A stretch of 64,000 nt of DNA, from NCBI RefSeq assembly GCF_000732485.2, contig NZ_JAQV02000004.1:124001-188000 (forward strand), read 5' to 3'. The translations under genes and the position numbers were made by a program. The DNA is from Bacillus sp. SJS (GTDB lineage Bacteria > Bacillota > Bacilli > Bacillales > Bacillaceae). The notes below the pieces were generated by a model, which did not search any database, had not been told where the DNA came from, and was given only the letters and a program-made list of their open reading frames with translations. This document shows positions 16,186 to 25,608 of this stretch, in pieces. Each line of letters opens with the position of its first letter. The stretch's first letter is position 1.

Positions 16186-17760
16186 ATGTCCAAGCAAACA
16201 TTTTTAAAAGGAACGATCATATTAATTGCGGCAGGACTCATTACCCGAGTTCTTGGTTTCATTAACAGAATTGTTCTCGCAAGATTTGTAGGCCAGGAAG
16301 GGGTCGGCCTCTACATGATGGCAGTCCCTACACTTGTGCTGATTATTACCATCACCCAATTCGGACTTCCTGTTGCCATATCCAAACTTGTTGCTGAAGC
16401 TGATGCACAGGGAGATCAAAAACGCATAAAAAAAATACTCGCTGTATCCCTTGCAGTTACAGGAAGCTTGAGCATTTTTTTCACTCCGGTCATATTACTT
16501 TCCGCACCCTATTTATCGGAGCATCTTTTTACAGATCCAAGAACACTCTATCCCCTTATGGCGGTTGCACCGGTCGTCCCGATCGTTGCCGTTTCTTCGG
16601 TATTGAGAGGGTACTTCCAGGGAAAACAGAACATGAAGCCAGCTGCCTATTCACAGGTCCTGGAACAAATTATCCGGATATCGCTCATTGCGGTTTTCAC
16701 TACGGCTTTTCTCCCATACGGAATAGAATATGCCGCTGCAGGAGCTATGTTTTCAGCTGTAGTCGGAGAGCTTGTTTCTCTTATTTATCTCTTTTTTATG
16801 TTTAAGCTTAAAAAGAAAATCAGAGTCCGGAAAAATTTTTTTCAGTCTATTAAATCCGGCAAAGATACATTTAAAAATTTAATGGAAATAGCGGTTCCAA
16901 CGACTGGAAGCAGGATGATCGGCTCGGTTTCATGGTTTTTCGAACCCATCGTCGTTTCTCAAAGTCTGGCACTTGCAGGTATAGGCACGGCCATGGCAAC
17001 AAGGCAATACGGAGAGCTGGCAGGCTATGCCCTGCCGCTGCTCATGCTTCCTTCCTTTATCACGTTTTCCCTTTCCACCTCTCTCGTACCGGCCATTAGT
17101 GAAGCAATGGCTCAAAACAAGAAGAAGCTGGTCGAACACAGGCTCCGTCAAGCATTAAGACTGTCCCTGGTAACGGGCGGGCTTGCAGCTGTTGTGCTGT
17201 ATATTTATGCTGATCCCCTGATGAACTTAATGTACGGAAATGCAGATGCCGCCATTTTTGTTAAATTAATGGCCCCATTTTTCATTTTCAATTACATCCA
17301 GGGGCCATTGCAGGCAGTCCTCCAAGCCTTAAACCTTGCACGCGCCGCTATGATTAACAGTCTAATCGGGGCATTAATTAAAACGGCTCTGATTTTTGTC
17401 CTCTCAGCCCGGCCCGAAATGGGCATTAAAGGAGCCGCGCTTGCTATTGTCATTGGCATCATGACTGTGACCCTGCTGCATTTAGCAACCGTTATTAAAG
17501 TCGTTTCACTGACCATTTATGTAAGAGAATATTTGTATAGTTTTGCAGCAATGGTCATCACCGGAGCTGCAGGCTATTATGCTTACTACAGCTGGCTGAA
17601 AAATTTCGGAAGCGTCATTGGCCTTCTAGCGGCAATAGCCATCTGTACAGGAATATATGTAATCCTTTTAATTCAATTCAAGCTTGTTTTAAAGGAAGAA
17701 CTGAAGCGGGTACCGCTATTTGGCCCCGCCCTGGCAAAGCTTATTCCAAATCCTCGCTGA
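16186..17760 (+). CDS. spoVB: Stage V sporulation protein B, MATE/MurJ-like flippase
   Basis: Polytopic membrane protein of 524 residues (B. subtilis SpoVB 518) of the polysaccharide-exporter/MATE superfamily. It is needed for spore cortex peptidoglycan synthesis and is thought to flip lipid-linked precursors. Opening FLKGTIILIAAGLITRVLGFINRIVLARFVGQEGVGLYMMA is the family signature; about 14 hydrophobic segments follow. The start ATG has GGCAGGGAAGGG upstream. It is divergent from comN and converges with the DUF421 gene with only two bases between stop codons. Confidence 0.95.
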   Translation: MSKQTFLKGTIILIAAGLITRVLGFINRIVLARFVGQEGVGLYMMAVPTLVLIITITQFGLPVAISKLVAEADAQGDQKRIKKILAVSLAVTGSLSIFFTPVILLSAPYLSEHLFTDPRTLYPLMAVAPVVPIVAVSSVLRGYFQGKQNMKPAAYSQVLEQIIRISLIAVFTTAFLPYGIEYAAAGAMFSAVVGELVSLIYLFFMFKLKKKIRVRKNFFQSIKSGKDTFKNLMEIAVPTTGSRMIGSVSWFFEPIVVSQSLALAGIGTAMATRQYGELAGYALPLLMLPSFITFSLSTSLVPAISEAMAQNKKKLVEHRLRQALRLSLVTGGLAAVVLYIYADPLMNLMYGNADAAIFVKLMAPFFIFNYIQGPLQAVLQALNLARAAMINSLIGALIKTALIFVLSARPEMGIKGAALAIVIGIMTVTLLHLATVIKVVSLTIYVREYLYSFAAMVITGAAGYYAYYSWLKNFGSVIGLLAAIAICTGIYVILLIQFKLVLKEELKRVPLFGPALAKLIPNPR

Positions 17761-17762
17761 AT

Positions 17763-18410
17763 CTAGACATTTGACACATCTACGTAAAACACACCGTTGG
17801 AATACGTACAAAAAGAGATGTTCTGCAGCTCCTGATAGCCCAGCTTGCGGAGTTCCTGTCTAAGCCACAGCTCCGTCTTCCCTATTTTTTCAAGGTGGGC
17901 AGGCTGAATCGCTCCATCAATGATGAGCGCCAAATCAATGTTCTGCATAGGCTTTCCTTCCTGCTTTGTGAAAACATTCAGCTTTCCTGATGTTTCTAAA
18001 ATCGCAAACTCTACATCCCCGAGGTTTCGTACGTTTTTCTCACGAAGCTGAGTCATTAAATCATCAAAATTGTACCGCTGGGACCTCATCGCCCTCTCAT
18101 CTATCTTCCCTTTGCTGATAATGATTGTAGGCTTGCCATCGATAAGCTGACGGACTTTTTCACTCTTCAAAGACAAAAGAGCCAAACCGTACTGAATCCC
18201 TAAAAGCAGCAGCATGGATATGACGGAATGCATAAGGGGATCCTTTGGACTTTCGATCGCCATAACTGCCAGCTCCGCAATCATAATAAAAACCACCAGA
18301 TCCAAAATACTTAACTCGCCTATTTCCCGCTTCCCCATCATACGGAAAATAATGATAATCAAAAAATACAGCAAAACCGTCCGGGCGATAATAATTAAAT
18401 AAATCTCCAT
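17763..18410 (-). CDS. DUF421 membrane protein (YrbG-like)
   Basis: Membrane protein of 215 residues with three N-terminal helices (LIIIARTVLLYFLIIIIFRMMGKREIGELSILDLVVFIMIAELAV, then a third segment) followed by a cytoplasmic DUF421 domain in which GKPTIIISKGKIDERAMRSQRYNFDDLMTQLREKNV is the family core. YetF/YrbG-type proteins are linked to spore traits, and members of the family have been reported in germination complexes, but the activity of this one is unknown. Same position as yrbG in B. subtilis. No terminator separates it from spoVB. Confidence 0.9.
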   Translation of the reverse strand: MEIYLIIIARTVLLYFLIIIIFRMMGKREIGELSILDLVVFIMIAELAVMAIESPKDPLMHSVISMLLLLGIQYGLALLSLKSEKVRQLIDGKPTIIISKGKIDERAMRSQRYNFDDLMTQLREKNVRNLGDVEFAILETSGKLNVFTKQEGKPMQNIDLALIIDGAIQPAHLEKIGKTELWLRQELRKLGYQELQNISFCTYSNGVFYVDVSNV

Positions 18411-18566
18411 CCATGCTTCTCCCTTCTTACAATGCTTTCTCTAGTTTGTACAGGCCTTTTTCAATCCATGCGGCAAAGTTTCTTCCAATGAATGATTCTA
18501 ATCACCCTTTCTTCTGAATACCTTAAGAAAAGACGAGCATAAACAAGCATGCGCCAAAAGGGAGAG

Positions 18567-18950
18567 ATGCTTACTATGGAAACAAAAAAATGGGGAAAAG
18601 CTATACTAAGCGGACTTGTTGCTATTTTTGCTGCCGCTCTGGCAATCAGCCTTATCTTCTCACTGCTCCTTAAATTCACAGGCATGACGGAAAGCTCAAT
18701 ACGGTGGATTCTCCTGGCCCTCTCCTTCATCACCCTGTTCATTGGGGGATTTATCGCCGGAGGCAAAGGTAAAGAACGCGGCTGGATACTCGGAGGCATC
18801 ACGGCACTTTGTTTTACACTCATTATTTTGCTCTTCCAATTCCTTGGATTCGGATCAACGCTAAAACCTATGCAATTTTTATACCACGCAGGATTTTTAG
18901 CAATGGCTATGCTGGGCGGAATGATCGGAGTTAATATGTCATCGGATTAA
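18567..18950 (+). CDS. TIGR04086-family membrane protein (YrzE-like)
   Basis: Membrane protein of 127 residues with four hydrophobic helices: AILSGLVAIFAAALAISLIFSLLL, IRWILLALSFITLFIGGFIAGG, WILGGITALCFTLIILLFQFL and FLAMAMLGGMIGVNMSS. The glycine-rich second and fourth helices match the TIGR04086 family. The ATG at 18567 follows AAAAGGGAG; another ATG at 18576 is possible, and the in-frame ATG at 18549 lacks a ribosome site. Function unknown. A terminator follows. Confidence 0.8.
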   Translation: MLTMETKKWGKAILSGLVAIFAAALAISLIFSLLLKFTGMTESSIRWILLALSFITLFIGGFIAGGKGKERGWILGGITALCFTLIILLFQFLGFGSTLKPMQFLYHAGFLAMAMLGGMIGVNMSSD

Positions 18951-18962
18951 TGGAAGTGGGAG

Positions 18963-18985
18963 ACCCGGCGGATGCCGGGTTTTTT
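18963..18985 (+). terminator. Terminator after the TIGR04086 gene
   Basis: Stem ACCCGGC (18963-18969) / GCCGGGT (18974-18980), tetraloop GGAT, then TTTTTT. Confidence 0.9.
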
Positions 18986-19010
18986 GGTGTTTTTATGGTG
19001 GGGGGAGAAT

Positions 19011-19507
19011 CGTTGCCTGGCATTCTGTTTTTCCGGATCGTTGCCTGGCATTCTTGCCTGGCAGTCCGCTTTATCGGGCCGTTGCCTGGCATTCTTGCCT
19101 GGCATCACTCTTTTCGAGGACTTTGCCTGGCATTCTTGCCTGGCATCCTGCTTTTTCGGATCGTTGCCTGGCATTCTTGCCTGGCAATCCGCTTTCTTGG
19201 TCCGTTGCCTGGCATTCTTGCCTGGCAATCCGCTTTCTTGGTTCGTTTCCTGGCACTCTTGCCTGGCAATCCGCTTTCTTGGTCCATTGCCTGGCATTCT
19301 TGCCTGGCAATCCGCTTTCTTGGTCCGTTGCCTGGCATTCTTGCCTGGCAATCCGTTTTGCCGTTGCCTGGCATTCTTGCCTGGCAATCCGCTTTTTCAG
19401 CTCGTTGCCCAGCATTCTTGCCTGGCAATCCGCTTCTCCAGCTCGTTGCCTGGCATTCTTTCCTGGCAATCCGCTTTATCGGTCCGTTGCCTGGCATTTC
19501 TTGGTTC
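19011..19507. repeat. Tandem array, about 12.5 copies of a 41-bp unit
   Basis: Units start at 19011 (shortened, 28 bp), 19039, 19080, 19121, 19162, 19203, 19244, 19285, 19326 (36 bp), 19362, 19403, 19444 and 19485 (partial). Most are exactly 41 bp. Each full unit carries two copies of TTGCCTGGCAWTC-type sequence, so TGCC-T-GGCA, a small palindrome, recurs about 24 times. Because 41 is not a multiple of three, all three frames stay open on both strands, producing long artefact reading frames. It lies between two terminators, in the gap between the TIGR04086 gene and yajC, so it appears untranslated. There are no unique spacers, so it is not a CRISPR array. Confidence 0.95.
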
Positions 19508-19533
19508 ACGTAAAACGAACAGTCAAAAAACAA

Positions 19534-19563
19534 TAAAAAAAGAGAAAGCATTAAGCTTCCTCT
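19534..19563 (-). terminator. Terminator of the queA-tgt-yajC group
   Basis: Stem AGAGAAAGC (19541-19549) / GCTTCCTCT (19555-19563, one G-T pair) overlapping the yajC stop codon, with TTTTTTTATTG following in the minus direction. Confidence 0.8.
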
Positions 19564-19844
19564 GTTTTTGCCAGTACGGATTTCTCTTTTACTTCGCGGA
19601 TTGCTCTGCGTTCGAATGTTAAACGGGAGCCGTCGCCAGCCTTTAGTACAGCTTTTTCTTCATCGATTGATTCAATCGTCGCGTGAAGCCCTCCAATTGT
19701 CACAACCTTGTCCCCTTTTTGCAAACTGCTTTGCATTTGGCGGAAGGTCTTTTGCTGTTTTTGCTGCGGACGGATCAAAAGGAAATAAAAAATCGCGAAC
19801 ATTAAAACTAACGATAAAATCGTTGTCATGGAATTACCACCCAT
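19551..19844 (-). CDS. yajC: Preprotein translocase subunit YajC
   Basis: Single-span membrane protein of 97 residues that associates with SecDF. The helix LSLVLMFAIFYFLLIRPQQKQQK is the signature, followed by an SH3-like part (LQKGDKVVTIGGLHATIESIDEEKAVLKAGDGSRLTFERRAI). The ATG start has AAAGGGGTG seven bases upstream. It lies 22 bases downstream of tgt, the usual order queA-tgt-yajC. Confidence 0.95.
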   Translation of the reverse strand: MGGNSMTTILSLVLMFAIFYFLLIRPQQKQQKTFRQMQSSLQKGDKVVTIGGLHATIESIDEEKAVLKAGDGSRLTFERRAIREVKEKSVLAKTEEA

Positions 19845-19866
19845 TTTCTTTCACCCCTTTCAAAGT

Positions 19867-21045
<1,179 letters not shown>

Positions 21046-21072
21046 TTATTCAGTGTAGCCTAAATTTTCTTT

Positions 21073-22101
21073 TTATAAAATGAGCATTGCGTCTCCGAAA
21101 CTGAAGAATCGGTATTTTTCACGAACTGCCGTCTCATAAGCGTTCATTACATTCTCTCTGCCGGCTAGTGAGCTGACCAGCATAATAAGAGAGGACTTTG
21201 GCAAATGGAAGTTGGTCAGCATGCCGTCAATTCCTTTGAACTCATAACCGGGATAGATAAAGATGCTTGTCCAGCCGCTTTCTTCCTGGAATTTGCCGTC
21301 TCCAGCAGAAGCAATCGTTTCTAGGGTGCGGGTTGAAGTGGTCCCAACCGTAATAATCCGTCCCCCGTTTGCTCTTGTCTCATTAAGCAGCCGGGCCGTT
21401 CCCTCTGTCATCTGATAGAATTCGGCATGCATTTCGTGCTCTTCTACAGTTTCAGCGCTCACCGGCCGGAAGGTTCCAAGTCCTACATGAAGCGTGATGT
21501 ACGCAACAGATACCCCTTTTTCCTGAAGTTCAGAAAGAATTTGATCTGTAAAATGCAGGCCTGCTGTAGGTGCAGCAGCGGAGCCGGCTTCTCTTGAGTA
21601 GACGGTTTGATAGCGTTCCCTATCATCAAGCTGCTCTTTTATATATGGAGGCAGAGGCATTTCTCCAAGCGACTCCAAAACCTCATAAAAAATTCCTTCA
21701 TAGGAAAAATGCAGCGTTCTGCCGCCGTGCTCTTGTTCTTCTACACATTTGGCTGTCAGCTTTCCGTCTCCAAATGTAATAATCGTGCCTTCCTTTACAC
21801 GTTTAGCTGGTTTAATCAGGGTCTCCCATGTATCACCCTCAGATTGCTTCAGCAGAAGCACTTCAATTTTTGCTCCTGTGTCTTCCTTCATTCCGAAAAG
21901 TCTTGCCGGCAAAACACGGGTGTCGTTCAGGACGAGGCAGTCTCCGGGCTGAAGATGACGGGTAATATCGGGAAATTGCCCATGGCTGATTTCGCCGGTT
22001 TCTTTGTTTAGATGCATCAGCCTGGAAGCATCTCTTTTTTCAAGAGGAACCTGCGCAATGAGTTCTTCGGGAAGGTCAAAATCGAATAATTCTACTTTCA
22101 T
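21073..22101 (-). CDS. queA: S-adenosylmethionine:tRNA ribosyltransferase-isomerase
   Basis: Transfers the ribosyl group of S-adenosylmethionine to preQ1 in tRNA, the step before queuosine. 342 residues beginning [17 protein letters not shown], the typical N-terminus. Family motifs seen: [24 protein letters not shown] and TAGLHFT, as well as [19 protein letters not shown] near the end. The start at 22101 follows AGGTGAT; the longer frame to 22140 is not needed. It is followed 54 bases later by tgt. Confidence 0.97.
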   Translation of the reverse strand: MKVELFDFDLPEELIAQVPLEKRDASRLMHLNKETGEISHGQFPDITRHLQPGDCLVLNDTRVLPARLFGMKEDTGAKIEVLLLKQSEGDTWETLIKPAKRVKEGTIITFGDGKLTAKCVEEQEHGGRTLHFSYEGIFYEVLESLGEMPLPPYIKEQLDDRERYQTVYSREAGSAAAPTAGLHFTDQILSELQEKGVSVAYITLHVGLGTFRPVSAETVEEHEMHAEFYQMTEGTARLLNETRANGGRIITVGTTSTRTLETIASAGDGKFQEESGWTSIFIYPGYEFKGIDGMLTNFHLPKSSLIMLVSSLAGRENVMNAYETAVREKYRFFSFGDAMLIL

Positions 22102-22123
22102 GTTATCACCTGTTTTTCTCTTG

Positions 22124-22324
22124 TCATTTAAATCGTCCAAAAATAGAAAAAAGAACGGTTAGCAAAATGCTGATGATAATGGAGGTTGCAATCGGGAAAA
22201 AAAAGGTTGTATTCCCTTTTTTGAAGACTAGGTCTCCAGGCAGTTTCCCAATTGCCTGCATAAACAGGCCGGCCAAAAACAAAACGGCCCCAATAATCAT
22301 CAGCAGTTTAGGCATTTCAGTCAT
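22124..22324 (-). CDS. DUF2905 small membrane protein
   Basis: 66-residue protein with two membrane helices, [25 protein letters not shown] and [23 protein letters not shown]. The [20 protein letters not shown] core is the DUF2905 signature. The start at 22324 is set by TGGAGG nine bases upstream, which lies inside the last codons of ruvB; the genes overlap by eight bases. Function unknown. Found between ruvB and queA in many Bacilli. Confidence 0.88.
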   Translation of the reverse strand: MTEMPKLLMIIGAVLFLAGLFMQAIGKLPGDLVFKKGNTTFFFPIATSIIISILLTVLFSIFGRFK

Positions 22325-23321
22325 GTTCCGGAACCTCCAGGTTAAAATGTCTGTAAACCGCATCGGTTACCATTCTGCCCCTGGATGTTCTTTGCAAAAA
22401 CCCGATCTGTAAAAGATAGGGTTCATAAACGTCTTCAATCGTATGTGATTCTTCTCCAATTGTCGCAGAAATTGTGTCCAGTCCGACTGGACCTCCTCTA
22501 TACTTTTCAATAATCCCCGTCAGCAGCTTGTGGTCAATATGATCCAGGCCCAATCTATCTACTTGAAGCCTTTCAAGTGCTTCAGATGCAAGCTCCTCTG
22601 AAATGGCTTCTTTACCGAGCACCTGTGCAAAATCACGGACTCTGCGTAATAGCCGGTTCGCAATTCTTGGTGTTCCTCTCGATCTTCTTGAGATTTCAGC
22701 GGAAGAATGAGGATCAATGCCAATTTGGAGGATATCCGCTGTCCGTTCTACAATCTCTGAGAGCTCTGACTCCCTATAGTAATCAAGCCTGCTCAGGACA
22801 CCGAACCGGTCTCTTAACGGAGCAGTCAAAAGCCCCACCCTTGTTGTAGCTCCCACTAATGTAAACGGGGGGAGATCGAGCCTGACAGATCTTGCTTCCG
22901 GTCCTTTGCCGATGACAATATCCAGGCAGAAATCCTCCATTGCAGGATAAAGGACTTCTTCAATGGAACGGTGCAGACGGTGGATTTCATCAATAAAAAG
23001 GACATCTCCAGGCTCGAGCGCAGTTAGAATCGCTGCCAGGTCGCCGGGTCTTTCAATAGCCGGTCCTGAAGTCGTTCTGAGATTTACGCCCATCTCATTT
23101 GCAATAATGGCAGCCAAAGTCGTCTTACCGAGACCCGGCGGACCGTATAGGAGGACGTGGTCAAGAGTTTCTCCGCGCATTTTGGCAGCCTGGATAAAGA
23201 TATCCAGATTTTCTTTTACCTTATCCTGTCCTATGTATTGACTGAGCCTTTGCGGGCGCAGACTAAGCTCCAAGTATTGTTCTTCATTTTCGGCACTTCC
23301 GGACACAAGCCGGTCATTCAT
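22317..23321 (-). CDS. ruvB: Holliday junction DNA helicase RuvB
   Basis: Motor ATPase of the RuvAB branch-migration complex. 334 residues beginning [15 protein letters not shown]. Walker A is [11 protein letters not shown], Walker [10 protein letters not shown], sensor 1 [18 protein letters not shown] with the arginine finger region, and a C-terminal winged helix ending [13 protein letters not shown]. The ATG at 23321 has AAGGTG six bases upstream. It lies ten bases after ruvA. Confidence 0.97.
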   Translation of the reverse strand: MNDRLVSGSAENEEQYLELSLRPQRLSQYIGQDKVKENLDIFIQAAKMRGETLDHVLLYGPPGLGKTTLAAIIANEMGVNLRTTSGPAIERPGDLAAILTALEPGDVLFIDEIHRLHRSIEEVLYPAMEDFCLDIVIGKGPEARSVRLDLPPFTLVGATTRVGLLTAPLRDRFGVLSRLDYYRESELSEIVERTADILQIGIDPHSSAEISRRSRGTPRIANRLLRRVRDFAQVLGKEAISEELASEALERLQVDRLGLDHIDHKLLTGIIEKYRGGPVGLDTISATIGEESHTIEDVYEPYLLQIGFLQRTSRGRMVTDAVYRHFNLEVPEHD

Positions 23322-23331
23322 TGTCATCACC

Positions 23332-23934
23332 TTACTTTAACAGCTTTTGCAGCGCTTTTTTCACCAGCTGATCGGTTGACAGTGCTTCGTCTTTCAAAGC
23401 TGGAACAACCTTATTAATTTCCCGCTCTGCATATCCGAGAACTTTGAGAGCCTCAATGGTCTCAGCGAGAGCTTTTGAAGCCTCATCTTTTTCTGCAAAC
23501 ACGGTATGATTGAATAAGGAAGGAGCAAATTCGGGGGCAACATCGCCTAACTTGCCTTTTAAATCAAGAATAATCTGTCTTGCCGTTTTCTTTCCCACTC
23601 CAGGAAATTTAACAAGGAAGACCTCATCCTCTGCTTCGATTGCCTGCACCACTTGAGACGGATCTCCTGATGCCAGGATCGCAAGCGCTCCCTTAGGGCC
23701 AATTCCTGTTACGTTCAGCAGCTTCGTGAAAAGGGCTTTTTCCTCTCTTGTTCTAAATCCGTATAAAGCAAGGATGTCTTCTCTGACATGCTGGTATGTA
23801 TATATGGTTGTTTCTGTTCCCATTGTATAGACGAACGGATTGGGAGCAAATATTTTATAGCCGATGCCAGTATGGTCTATCACAATATACTCGGGAGATA
23901 TGTAATCAATCTTCCCGCGGACAAAATCAATCAC
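23332..23934 (-). CDS. ruvA: Holliday junction DNA helicase RuvA
   Basis: Junction-binding subunit, 200 residues. OB-fold domain at the N-terminus ([28 protein letters not shown]), two helix-hairpin-helix motifs ([13 protein letters not shown] and [20 protein letters not shown]) and the C-terminal RuvB-binding three-helix domain ([14 protein letters not shown]). The GTG at 23934 follows AGAGGTGAAAAAG; the longer frame to 23988 is unlikely. A LexA-like box lies at 24001-24014. Confidence 0.95.
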   Translation of the reverse strand: MIDFVRGKIDYISPEYIVIDHTGIGYKIFAPNPFVYTMGTETTIYTYQHVREDILALYGFRTREEKALFTKLLNVTGIGPKGALAILASGDPSQVVQAIEAEDEVFLVKFPGVGKKTARQIILDLKGKLGDVAPEFAPSLFNHTVFAEKDEASKALAETIEALKVLGYAEREINKVVPALKDEALSTDQLVKKALQKLLK

Positions 23935-24000
23935 CTTTTTCACCTCTTTACAACTGTACTTCATTGTATCACAAAAAGGCGCGGCCAAGAACTAGAAACG

Positions 24001-24014
24001 TTAACATATGTTCT
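24001..24014. promoter_or_regulatory. LexA (DinR) SOS box before ruvA
   Basis: TTAACATATGTTCT on the plus strand (AGAACATATGTTAA on the coding strand) matches the Bacillus SOS box CGAAC-N4-GTTCG in its GAAC-N4-GTT core. It stands about 70 bases before the ruvA start. ruvAB is an SOS operon in B. subtilis (family knowledge). Confidence 0.65.
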
Positions 24015-24021
24015 CACAGTG

Positions 24022-24050
24022 CAAAATGAAAAGCCTGCGAAATGGCAGGC
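24022..24050 (-). terminator. Terminator of bofC
   Basis: Stem GCCTGC (24033-24038) / GCAGGC (24045-24050), then TTTTCATTTTG in the minus direction, 14 bases after the bofC stop. Confidence 0.8.
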
Positions 24051-24063
24051 AAATTCGAATACG

Positions 24064-24594
24064 CTATTTTTTTGCAGAACGCGTTCCGTATTGTTTAAAT
24101 GTTTCGATAACGTGCAGATAATCCTTCCTGCTCGCTACTCTGATTCCATTTTCCAGCTCTATATGTCTTTTTGTTTCAAGCTTACCTACATCTATCTGGA
24201 AAAATGACTGGATGACTTTTCCTTCCTCGCTCGGTTTGCCATCAAATATAGATAGTATCCCTTTGTTATTCAGGCCAAAATATCCGTTCGTTTTCATAAG
24301 AGGAGATATATCATTCATATTCTTTCTCAGGACAATTTTCATTCCGATTTTCTCCACTGGCATCCATCCCGGATAGCGGTCGAGCAAATGGGACAGGGAG
24401 CCATTCGGTTCCCTTTTTATCTCTACGCTCACTTCTCCATCAAGATAAGCTCTTTCCAGGTATAAAGTAATGGAATTTACAGCTTTTTCATCCGCTGTGT
24501 GCCGTTCCAATGCTTGAACGTTAACTGTACAAAATAAGGTGATCAAGGTGATGAGCGACAATTGAACATATACAAACGGCTTGCGTGTCAGCAA
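24064..24594 (-). CDS. bofC: BofC, forespore regulator of the sigma-K checkpoint
   Basis: Secreted into the space between spore membranes, where it inhibits the SpoIVB protease and so delays SpoIVFB-dependent pro-sigma-K processing. 176 residues: an N-terminal signal segment (FVYVQLSLITLITLFCTVNVQA) and the BofC domain with VSVEIKREPNG, RYPGWMPVEKIGMKIVLRKNMNDISPLMKTNGYFGLN and a C-terminal part. GAGGTG lies six bases before the TTG at 24594; a TTG at 24597 is the alternative, and the ATG-started longer frame to 24681 has no ribosome site. Its target machinery spoIVFA-spoIVFB is encoded in this window. Confidence 0.92.
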   Translation of the reverse strand: MLTRKPFVYVQLSLITLITLFCTVNVQALERHTADEKAVNSITLYLERAYLDGEVSVEIKREPNGSLSHLLDRYPGWMPVEKIGMKIVLRKNMNDISPLMKTNGYFGLNNKGILSIFDGKPSEEGKVIQSFFQIDVGKLETKRHIELENGIRVASRKDYLHVIETFKQYGTRSAKK

Positions 24595-24715
24595 CAAGTC
24601 CACCTCACTATTAATCAGATTTAAACGGGTTCCCACCATAAAGGAAACAATGCTAATAAAAAACTTCCATGATTGCCACATTCATAGTGTGACCATTCAT
24701 GGAAGTTTTAGTCAT

Positions 24716-24740
24716 AAGAAAAACCAGGGATGCCCCTGGT
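24716..24740 (-). terminator. Terminator of coxA
   Basis: Stem ACCAGGG (24723-24729) / CCCTGGT (24734-24740), tetraloop, then TTTTTCTT in the minus direction. Confidence 0.88.
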
Positions 24741-24741
24741 T

Positions 24742-25341
24742 TTAGCGATTCGGATTAAGCGTGCGCTGAATGGTTTTGCCGGTATTTTTCATAAAATCTT
24801 TAATATCGGCATCAATGGTTTTTCGCGGTTTGTTATTTTTAATATTCGTATCAATTTGCTTAACTCTGTTGAAGGACCCTTCGTCTGTAAAGACATCCAC
24901 ATTTTTGCCGTGTGCCAATTTTTCTGTTTCTTTTAAGATGGCGTTTTTCACATTTTTATCGTTTTTATCGTTTGTATCAACAGCTACAATCACATTATCT
25001 TCTGTCACAACTGTTCTGGCCTCATCAACATTTTTCATTTTGGAAATTTTATTTGAAACATTTTCGGCTATTTTCTGATCACTCTCGTTATAATATCCAT
25101 TTTCTTTACGGGTATTTGACACTCTGGTCGGGCGATCATTGCGATCTCCGTCCATCATTTCAGTGATCGGGCCATCGTTGTCAGCATGATCCTTGTTTTT
25201 TCCATCATGTTCGTTTGAGTACATGCCGATTGGCTGTGTGTTGTCATTGTAATCCATTGCATTGTCTTTACCATTGCTGCATGCTGTAAGCACACCTGCT
25301 AGAAGAGCCAGAGATCCGTATTGGATGGTCTTTCTTATCAA
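24742..25341 (-). CDS. coxA: Spore lipoprotein CoxA/YhcN family (YrbB)
   Basis: Lipoprotein of 199 residues of the YhcN/YlaJ sporulation family. The signal peptide ends in the lipobox LTAC (Cys21). An Asn/Asp-rich linker follows, then the YhcN domain: ESDQKIAENVSNKISKMKNVDEARTVVTEDNVIVAVDTNDK. In B. subtilis CoxA is a cortex protein encoded beside safA, and the same order is seen here. csbX and yrbC, which flank it in B. subtilis, are absent. The TTG at 25341 has CAGGGGG upstream. The preceding 260 bases contain paired inverted repeats (25477-25554). Confidence 0.85.
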   Translation of the reverse strand: MIRKTIQYGSLALLAGVLTACSNGKDNAMDYNDNTQPIGMYSNEHDGKNKDHADNDGPITEMMDGDRNDRPTRVSNTRKENGYYNESDQKIAENVSNKISKMKNVDEARTVVTEDNVIVAVDTNDKNDKNVKNAILKETEKLAHGKNVDVFTDEGSFNRVKQIDTNIKNNKPRKTIDADIKDFMKNTGKTIQRTLNPNR

Positions 25342-25476
25342 GATGACTACCCCCTGTTTTTATACCAATTGAGCGTAATGTGCTCTTGGTTAGGTTGCTC
25401 TGAACAGAAAGTTTTAATCTTGACAGTTCCCTCCATTAATCAAAGGCCTTGTATTTTTTAGCTCCTTTAAACCTGG

Positions 25477-25560
25477 CTGTTGATTGCAGCTAGCAGGCGT
25501 TCACTCTAATCAACAGGTGTTACCAATCCACACCATGCTTGAACAGCGCCTGCTTTTTTA
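25477..25560. repeat. Nested, mutually exclusive inverted repeats between safA and coxA
   Basis: CTGTTGATT (25477-25485) pairs with AATCAACAG (25508-25516). AGCAGGCG (25492-25499), which lies inside that loop, pairs with CGCCTGCT (25547-25554), which is followed by TTTTTAA. GGTGT (25516-25520) pairs with ACACC (25530-25534). The first two stems cannot form together, like an antiterminator/terminator pair on the plus strand. On the minus strand it would be the leader of coxA. The remainder of the gap (25342-25476) shows no gene. Confidence 0.6.
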
Positions 25561-25566
25561 ATATGT

Positions 25567-25596
25567 AAAAAAAAAAGAGACGATTGGAATCGTCTC
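25567..25596 (-). terminator. Terminator of safA
   Basis: Stem GAGACGAT (25577-25584) / ATCGTCTC (25589-25596) with a tetraloop and a run of ten T in the minus direction. Confidence 0.92.
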
Positions 25597-25608
25597 GAAC
25601 CATTAAAA

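Noticed and set aside
19011-19507. CRISPR array
   Set aside because: The units are contiguous near-identical 41-bp repeats with no unique spacers, and no cas genes are near.
18947-19551. Several long overlapping reading frames on both strands with repeated PGKNARQ/CQARMPG or LPGILAW-type peptides
   Set aside because: They are produced by the 41-bp tandem repeat, which keeps all frames open because of its length and lack of stop codons. They have no ribosome sites and lie between terminators.
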